Shown: in pieces, positions 6,438-6,826 of the stretch
Numbering within the stretch: position 1 is the first letter of the stretch
Layout of the letters: each line of letters begins with the position of its first letter
Assembly: GCA_027310325.1 (NCBI GenBank)
Contig: DAIDBB010000440.1
Span: 1-6,826, forward strand
DNA from: a bacterium
GTDB lineage: Bacteria; Desulfobacterota; GWC2-55-46
Length of the DNA: 6,826 nucleotides
Direction: 5' to 3'
Position numbers and translations under genes: made by a program
Notes under the pieces: generated by a model
The model's database searches: none
What the model saw: the letters and a program-made list of their open reading frames with translations, nothing else
Told to the model about the DNA's origin: nothing

Positions 6438-6717
6438 ACGGCTGAGAATTGATCGATTTCTTCAAGAGCTGGCTCGCCTTGAAGGTCATCACCCTTCTCT
6501 CGTCGATAGTTATTTCGGTTCCCGTCTGCGGGTTTCTGCCCCTTCTTGCCCTTTTCTGCCTTATATTGAAGTTGCCGAATCCGGAGATCTTGACCTTCTC
6601 GCCTTTTTCAAGAGTCGTCTTGATGGATTCGAATATCTCCTCGATAACAGCGGCAACGTCTTTCTTCGAGAAGCCGACCTTCTCAAAAACAAGCTCCACG
6701 ATATCCGCCTTGGTCAT
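6430..6717 (-). CDS. ihfA: Integration host factor alpha subunit (HU/IHF family)
   Basis: A 95-residue HU/IHF-family DNA-bending protein. It aligns throughout with IHF alpha: MTKADIVELVFEKVGFSKKD (1-20), the helical dimer part, KVKISGFGNF (41-50), then the beta-arm with RRGRNPQTGTEI (58-69) whose proline intercalates into DNA, and RRVMTFKASQLLK (73-85). It normally pairs with IhfB to bend DNA sharply at specific sites in transcription and recombination. IHF alpha is favoured over HU by the ISGFGNF and RRGRNPQTG pattern and by the following MerR-type gene and tRNA-Pro. The start is clear: AAGGGGG lies a few nt before the ATG, and the length matches the family. I expect pheT upstream, outside the window; the 109 nt to the right edge hold only a candidate promoter. 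Confidence 0.93.
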   Translation of the reverse strand: MTKADIVELVFEKVGFSKKDVAAVIEEIFESIKTTLEKGEKVKISGFGNFNIRQKRARRGRNPQTGTEITIDERRVMTFKASQLLKKSINSQPSA

Positions 6718-6757
6718 GTCAAACCCCCTTCCTTAAGCGCTAAAATTGTCTTGGTTG

Positions 6758-6786
6758 ACTATATCGTATACGCCATGAAAACACAA
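6758..6786 (-). promoter_or_regulatory. Candidate promoter for ihfA
   Basis: TTGTGT (6786-6781), a 17-nt spacer and TATAGT (6763-6758) form a plausible sigma70-type promoter about 40 nt before the ihfA start codon. The -10 is a 5/6 match and the -35 weak. It would give ihfA transcription independent of genes beyond the right edge. Confidence 0.45.
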
Positions 6787-6826
6787 GCTCCTGGAAGACT
6801 ACTTATATCAGCCTGCTCCCCTAATC

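Overview
The window reads as an ordinary chromosomal stretch from a Gram-negative bacterium, most likely a deltaproteobacterium in the broad sense or a close relative. The main clue is the order ihfA, MerR-type regulator, tRNA-Pro, which I recall as typical of deltaproteobacterial genomes; base composition is roughly balanced. Every gene I can support lies on the minus strand, so transcription runs from the right edge to the left. No mobile element, CRISPR array or phage gene is visible.

Right part (about 5825-6826): a likely promoter, then ihfA (DNA-bending IHF alpha subunit), a small MerR-type regulator, and a complete tRNA-Pro(GGG) with encoded CCA, closed by a strong intrinsic terminator. 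The ihfA-merR spacer carries a 9-bp inverted repeat and an IHF-like core next to the merR ribosome binding site. Middle right (3746-5787): a THEP1-type P-loop NTPase, then a heavily decayed DUF72 (YecE-like) gene filling what looks like an empty gap, then a YbaK-type aminoacyl-tRNA deacylase and methionine sulfoxide reductase A, closed by a second intrinsic terminator.

Middle left (1119-3634): a zinc-free quinone oxidoreductase of the zeta-crystallin type, then a translationally coupled pair made of an AlkA-like DNA glycosylase and a DUF488 protein (ATGA overlap). Left edge (1-1045): the first 348 codons of an MmgE/PrpD-family protein, cut off by the window and preceded by plausible promoter elements.

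Taken together, the central genes lean towards damage control: base-excision repair (AlkA-like), repair of oxidised methionine (MsrA), quinone/enone reduction (Qor) and editing of mischarged tRNA (YbaK-like). I see no clearly new multi-gene system. The most notable items are the DUF72 gene remnant, the AlkA-DUF488 coupling, and the repeat structure around ihfA.
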